In this document: positions 59,095 to 64,000 of the stretch, in pieces
Numbering within the stretch: the stretch's first letter is position 1
How the letters are laid out: the number at the start of each line of letters is the position of its first letter
Source: Hydractinia symbiolongicarpus
Taxonomy: Eukaryota > Cnidaria > Hydrozoa > Anthoathecata > Hydractiniidae
Length of the DNA stretch: 64,000 nt
Direction of reading: 5' to 3'
Assembly: GCF_029227915.1 (NCBI RefSeq)
Contig: NC_079875.1
Coordinates: forward strand, 41,313,201 to 41,377,200
Program-made: the position numbers and the translations under genes
Notes under the pieces: generated by a model
Seen by the model: the letters and a program-made list of their open reading frames with translations, nothing else
Database searches by the model: none
Told to the model about the DNA's origin: nothing

Positions 59095-62000
59095 AAAATC
59101 GTTCGGGAAATGAGTTTACTCCCTGGGTACTTTCTTTGTATACTTTTGACTATACGGGCCGAATCCGGGATTTACGGGAAGTCGCGGGTTTTCGTTTGCC
59201 GGCGATTAAACTTCTTTTATTCAGCGTCTCATCAAAAATGAAAACATTTTTAAAAACTACAAGTCTCATGGGCTTTAGTGGTGAAATAATAATTTAAAAA
59301 ATCGTTCGGGAAATGAGTTTACACCCTGGGTACTCTCTTTGTATACTTTTGACTATACGGGCCTAGTCCGGGATTTAATGGAAATCGCGGGTTTTCGTTT
59401 GCCGGCGATTAAACTTCTTTTATTCAGCGTATCATCAAAAATGTAAACATTTTTAAAAACTACAAGTCTTATGCGTTTTAGTAGTGAAAAAATAATTTAA
59501 AAAATCGTTCTGCAGATTAGTTTACTCACAGGGTACTTTCTTTGTATACATTCGACTATACGAGCCAAGCCCGGGATTTACCAGAAATCGCGGGTTTTCG
59601 TTTGCCGGCGATTAAACTTCTTTTATTCAGCGTCTCATCAAAAATGAAAACATTTATAAAAACTACAAGTCTCATGCGTTTTAGTGGTGAAAAAATAATT
59701 TAAAAAATCCTTCGGGAAATGAGTTTACTCCCTGGGTACTTTCTTTGTATACTTTTGACTATACGGGCCGAGTCCGGGTTTTACGGGAAGTCGCGGGTTT
59801 TCGTTTGGCGGCGATTAAACTTCTTTTATTCAGCGTCTCATCAAAAATGAAAACATTTTTAAAAACTACAAGTCTCATGGGCTTTTGTGGTGAAATAATA
59901 ATTTAAAAAATCGTTCGGGAAATGAGTTTACACCCTGGGTACTTTCTTTGTATACTTTTGACTATACGGGCCTAGTCTGGGATTTACGGGAAATCGCAGG
60001 TTTTCGTTTGCCGGCGATTAAACTTCTTTTATTCAGCGTCTCATCAAAATTGAAAACATTTTTAAAAACTGCAAGTCCCATGCGTTTTAGTGGTGAAAAA
60101 ATAATTTAAAAATCGTTCGGGAAATGAGCTAACTCCCTGGGTACTTTCTTTGTATACTTTTGACTATGCAGGCCGAGTCCGGGGTTTATGGGAAATGGCG
60201 GGTTTTCGTTTGCCGGCGATTAAACTTCTTTTATTCAGCGTCTCATCAAAAATGAAAACTTTTTGAAAACTACAAGTCTCAAGGGTTTTAGTGGTGAAAA
60301 GATAATTTAAAAAATCGTTTTGGAAATGAGTTTACTCACAGGGTACTTTCTTTGTATACATTCGACTATACGGGCCAAGCCCGGGATTTACGGGAAATCA
60401 CGGGTTTTCGTTTGCCGGCGATTAAACTTCTTTTATTCAGCGTCTCATCAAAAATGAAAACATTTTTAAAAACTACAAGTCTCATGGGCTTTAGTGGTGA
60501 AATAATAATTTAAAAAATCGTTCGGGAAATGAGTTTACTCCCTGGGTACTTTGTTTGTATACTTTTGACTATACGGGCCGAGTCCGGCATTTACGGGAAA
60601 TCGCGGATTTTCGTTTGAGGGCGATTAAAATTCTTTTATTCAGGGTCTCATCAAAAATGAAAACATTTTTGAAAACTACAAGTCTCATGCGTTGTAGTGG
60701 TGAAAAAATAATTTAGAAAATCGTTCGGTAAATGAGTTTACTCCCTGGGTACTTTCTTTGTATACTTTTGACTATACGGGCCGAGTCCGGGATTTACGGG
60801 AAGTCGCGGAATTTCGTTTGCCGGCGATTAAACTTCTTTTATTCAGCGTCTCATAAAAAATGAAAACATTTTTAAAAACTACAAGTCTCATGGGCTTTAG
60901 TGGTGAAATAATAATTTAAAAAATCGTTCGGGAAATGAGTTTACACCCTGGGTACTTTCTTTGTATACTTTTGACTATACGGGCCTAGTCCGGGATTTAC
61001 GGAAAATCGCAGGTTTTCGTTTGCCGGCGATTAAACTTCTTTTATTCAGCGTCTCATCAAAATTGAAAACATTTTTGAAAACTACAAGTCTCATGGGCTT
61101 TAGTGGTGAAATAATAATTTAAAAAATCGTTCGGGAAATGAGTTTACTCCCTGGGTACTTTGTTTGTATACTTTTGACTATACGGGCCGAGTGCGGCATT
61201 TACGGGAAATCGCGGATTTTCGTTTGAGGGCGATTAAAATTCTTTTAATCAGCGTCTCATCAAAAATGAAAACATTTTTGAAAACTACAAGTCTCATGCG
61301 TTGTAGTGGTGAAAAAATAATTTAAAAAATCGTTCGGTAAATGAGTTTACTCCCTGGGTACTTTCTTTGTATACTTTTGACTATACGGGCCGAGTCCGGG
61401 ATTTACGGGAAGTCGCGGAATTTCGTTTGCCGGCGATTAAACTTCTTTTATTCAGCGTCTCATAAAAAATGAAAACATTTTTAAAAACTACAAGTCTCAT
61501 GGGCTTTAGTGGTGAAAAAATAATTTAAAAAATCGTTCTGGAAATGAGTTTACTCACAGGGTACTTTCTTTGTATACATTCGACTATACGGGCCAAGCCC
61601 GGGATTTACGGGAAATCGCTGGTTTTCGTTTGCTGGCGATTAAACCTCTTTCATTAAGCGTCTTATCAAAAATGAAAAGATTTCTGAAAACTACAAGTCT
61701 CATGCGTTTTAGTGGTGAAAAAATAATTTAAAAAGTCGTTCGGGAAATGAGTTTACTCCCTGGGTACTTTCTTTGTATACTTTTGACTATACGGGCCGAG
61801 TCCGGGATTTACGGGAAATCGCGGGTTTTCGTTTGCCGGCGATTAAACTTCTTTTATTCAGCGTCTCATCAAAAATGAAAACATTTTTGAAAACTACAAG
61901 TCTCATGCGTTTTAGTGGTGAAAAAAATAATTTAAAAAATCGTTCGGGAAATGAGTTTACACTCTGGTACTTTCTTTGTGTACTTTTGACTATACGGGCC

Positions 62001-64000
62001 GAGTCCGGGATTTACGGGAAGTCGCGGGTTTTCGTTTGCCGGCGATTAAACTTCTTTTATTCAGCGTCTCATCAAAAATGAAAACATTTGTAAAAACTAC
62101 AAGTCTCATGGGCTTTAGTGGTGAAATAATAATTTAAAAAATCGTTCGGGAAATGAGTTTACACCCTGGGTACTCTCTTTGTATACTTTTGACTTTACGG
62201 GCCTAGTCCGGGATTTACGGGAAATCGCAGGTTTTCGTTTGCCGGCGATTAACTTTCTTTTATTCAGCGTCTCATCAAAATTGAAAACATTTTTGAAAAC
62301 TGCAAGTCTCATGCGTTTTAGTGGTGAAAAAATAATTTAAAAAATCGTTCGGGAAATGAGCTAACTCCCTGGGTACTTTCTTTGTATACTTTTGACTATG
62401 CGGGCCGAGTCCGGGGTTTACGGGAAATGGCGGGTTTTCGTTTGCAGGCGATTAAACTTCTTTTATTCAGCGTCTCATCAAAAATGAAAACATTTTTGAA
62501 AACTACAAGTCTCAAGCGTTTTAGTGGTGAAAAGATAATTTAAAAAATCGTTTTGGAAATGAGTTTACTCACAGGGTACTTTCTTTGTATACATTCGACT
62601 ATACGGGCCAAGCCCGGGATTTAAGTGAAATCGCGGGTTTTCGTTTGCCGGCGATTAAACTTCTTTTATTCAGCGTCTCATCAAAAATGTAAACATTTTT
62701 GAAAACTACAAGTCTTATGCGTTTTAGTGGTGAAAAAATAATTTAAAAAATCGTTCTGGAGATGAGTTTACTCACAGGGTACTTTCTTGGTATACATTCG
62801 ACTATACGGGCCAAGCCCGGGATTTACGGGAAATCGCGGGTTTTCGTTTGCCGGCGATTAAACTTCTTTTATTCAGCGTCTCATCAAAATTGAAAACATT
62901 TTTGAAAACTGCAATTCTCATGCGTTTTAGTGGTGAAAAAATAATTTAAAAAATCGTTCGGGGAATGAGCTAACTCCCGGGTACTTTCTTTGTATACTTT
63001 TGACTATACGGGCCTAGTCCAGGATTTACGGGAAATCGCAGGTTTTCGTTTGCCGGCGATTAAACTTCTTTTATTCAGCGTCTCATCAAAATTGAAAACA
63101 TTTTTGAAAACTGCAATTCTCATGCGTTTTAGTGGTGAAAAAATAATTTAAAAAATCGTTCGGGGAATGAGCTAACTCCCGGGTACTTTCTTTGTATACT
63201 TTTGACTATGCAGGCCGAGTCCGGGGTTTACGTGAAATGGCGGGTTTTCGTTTGCCGGCGATTAAACTTCTTTTATTCAGCGTCTTATCAAAAATGAAAA
63301 CATTTTTGAAAACTACAAGTCTCAAGCGTTTTAGTGGTGAAAATATAATTTAAAAAATCGTTTTGGAAATGAGTTTACTCACAGGGTACTTTCTTTGTAT
63401 ACATTCGACTATACGGGCCAAGCCCGGGATTTACGGGAAATCGCGGGTTTTCGTTTGCCGGCGATTAAACTTCTTTTATTCAGCGTCTCATCAAAAATGA
63501 AAACATTTGTAAAAACTACAAGTCTCATGGGCTTTAGTGGTGAAATAATAATTTAAAAAATCGTTCGGGAAATGAGTTTACACCCTGGGTACTCTCTTTG
63601 TATACTTTTGACTTTACGGGCCTAGTCCGGGATTTACGGGAAATCGCAGGTTTTCGTTTGCCGGCGATTAACTTTCTTTTATTCAGCGTCTCATCAAAAT
63701 TGAAAACATTTTTGAAAACTGCAAGTCTCATGCGTTTTAGTGGTGAAAAAATAATTTAAAAAATCGTTCGGGAAATGAGCTAACTCCCTGGGTACTTTCT
63801 TTGTATACTTTTGACTATGCGGGCCGAGTCCGGGGTTTACGGGAAATGGCGGGTTTTCGTTTGCAGGCGATTAAACTTCTTTTATTCAGCGTCTCATCAA
63901 AAATGAAAACATTTTTGAAAACTACAAGTCTCAAGCGTTTTAGTGGTGAAAAGATAATTTAAAAAATCGTTTTGGAAATGAGTTTACTCACAGGGTACTT

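Larger units (their letters stand above)
41301..64000 (+). repeat. Satellite array, right segment, zone 3
   Basis: About 112 monomers in the same orientation, marked by classes not seen earlier in the window: GGCCTAGTCC (from about 41307), TTTACACCCTGGG, GAGCTAACTCC, GACTATGCAGG, and GACTTTACGGG near the end. Internal block duplications are frequent: about 42.06-42.9 kb recurs at an offset of 4873 bp and again 2437 bp further on; about 51.8-55.4 kb recurs at 55.5-59.1 kb (3649 bp); the monomers around 62.1 kb recur at 63.5 kb (1419 bp). Several monomers carry a one-base insertion (ACTTTTTGAC) or small deletions (AATTTAAAATCG). The array runs past the window edge. No gene is supported. Confidence 0.93.

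Noticed and set aside
62115-62312. Minus-strand open frames in satellite monomers (for example 32688-32885, 38050-38265, 62115-62312, 63534-63731)
   Set aside because: They open only where a variant removes the usual TAG in the CCCGTATAGTC stretch of the monomer. They are repeat by-products with no start context or independent conservation.
1-64000. CRISPR array
   Set aside because: The repeats are contiguous 203-bp units without unique spacers, and the context is eukaryotic satellite DNA.
1-64000. CENP-B-box-like site in the monomer
   Set aside because: I looked for the TTCG...CGGG-type arrangement of the vertebrate CENP-B box; the TCGTTCGGGA segment is only superficially similar and lacks the required spacing.

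Overview
The window is almost entirely one satellite DNA array, interrupted once by a DNA transposon. About 58.3 kb (1-6428 and 12105-64000) is head-to-tail copies of a monomer of about 203 bp, roughly 287 copies in one orientation. The remaining 5676 bp (6429-12104) is a single insertion carrying one long intact gene on the minus strand. No rRNA, tRNA, CRISPR array or bacterial-type gene organisation is visible.

Organism: a eukaryote, very probably an invertebrate animal. Large satellite arrays with nested higher-order repeats, an AT-rich transposon with long untranslated flanks, and a transposase type that I recall from aquatic invertebrates (cnidarians, molluscs) and fish all point that way. 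A cnidarian is plausible but not shown. The array could be pericentromeric, centromeric, subtelomeric or another heterochromatic block; nothing in the sequence decides between these.

Layout. 1-6428: satellite with a nine-monomer higher-order unit of 1829 bp. Copy 1 (1-1829) and copy 2 (1830-3420) correspond base for base until they diverge at 1592/3421. A third copy starts at 5486 and is broken by the transposon. 6429-12104: the transposon. It has a 7-bp target site duplication (GTTTGAG), short imperfect terminal inverted repeats beginning TAGGC, five tandem subrepeats of about 150-165 bp near the left end, a 1090-codon transposase gene (11326 down to 8054), and a long upstream region with subterminal copies of the terminal motif. 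12105-64000: satellite again, in three broad zones. The first (to about 32 kb) is dominated by monomers with GACTACGCGGG and TCACAGGG variants. The second (about 32-41.3 kb) mixes types and includes a palindrome-bearing variant. The third (41.3 kb to the end) is marked by GGCCTAGTCC and GAGCTAACTCC variants. Long blocks are duplicated within each zone at offsets that are multiples of 203 bp (for example 8932, 9135, 7105, 4873, 2437, 3649, 1624 and 1419 bp).

The transposase can be read as coiled coil, then an RNase H-like DDE core (D396, D470, CxxH at 516-519, E782), then a second basic coiled region, then a C-terminal Spindlin/Tudor-like segment. It has no stop or frameshift, and the insertion is present in only one of the three local copies of the higher-order unit, so it looks young. 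The most notable points are this transposase architecture inside satellite DNA, the ATCACGTGA motif near both element ends, and a set of satellite monomers that carry a near-perfect palindrome absent from ordinary monomers. The many short open frames in the satellite are by-products of the repeat and are not called as genes.
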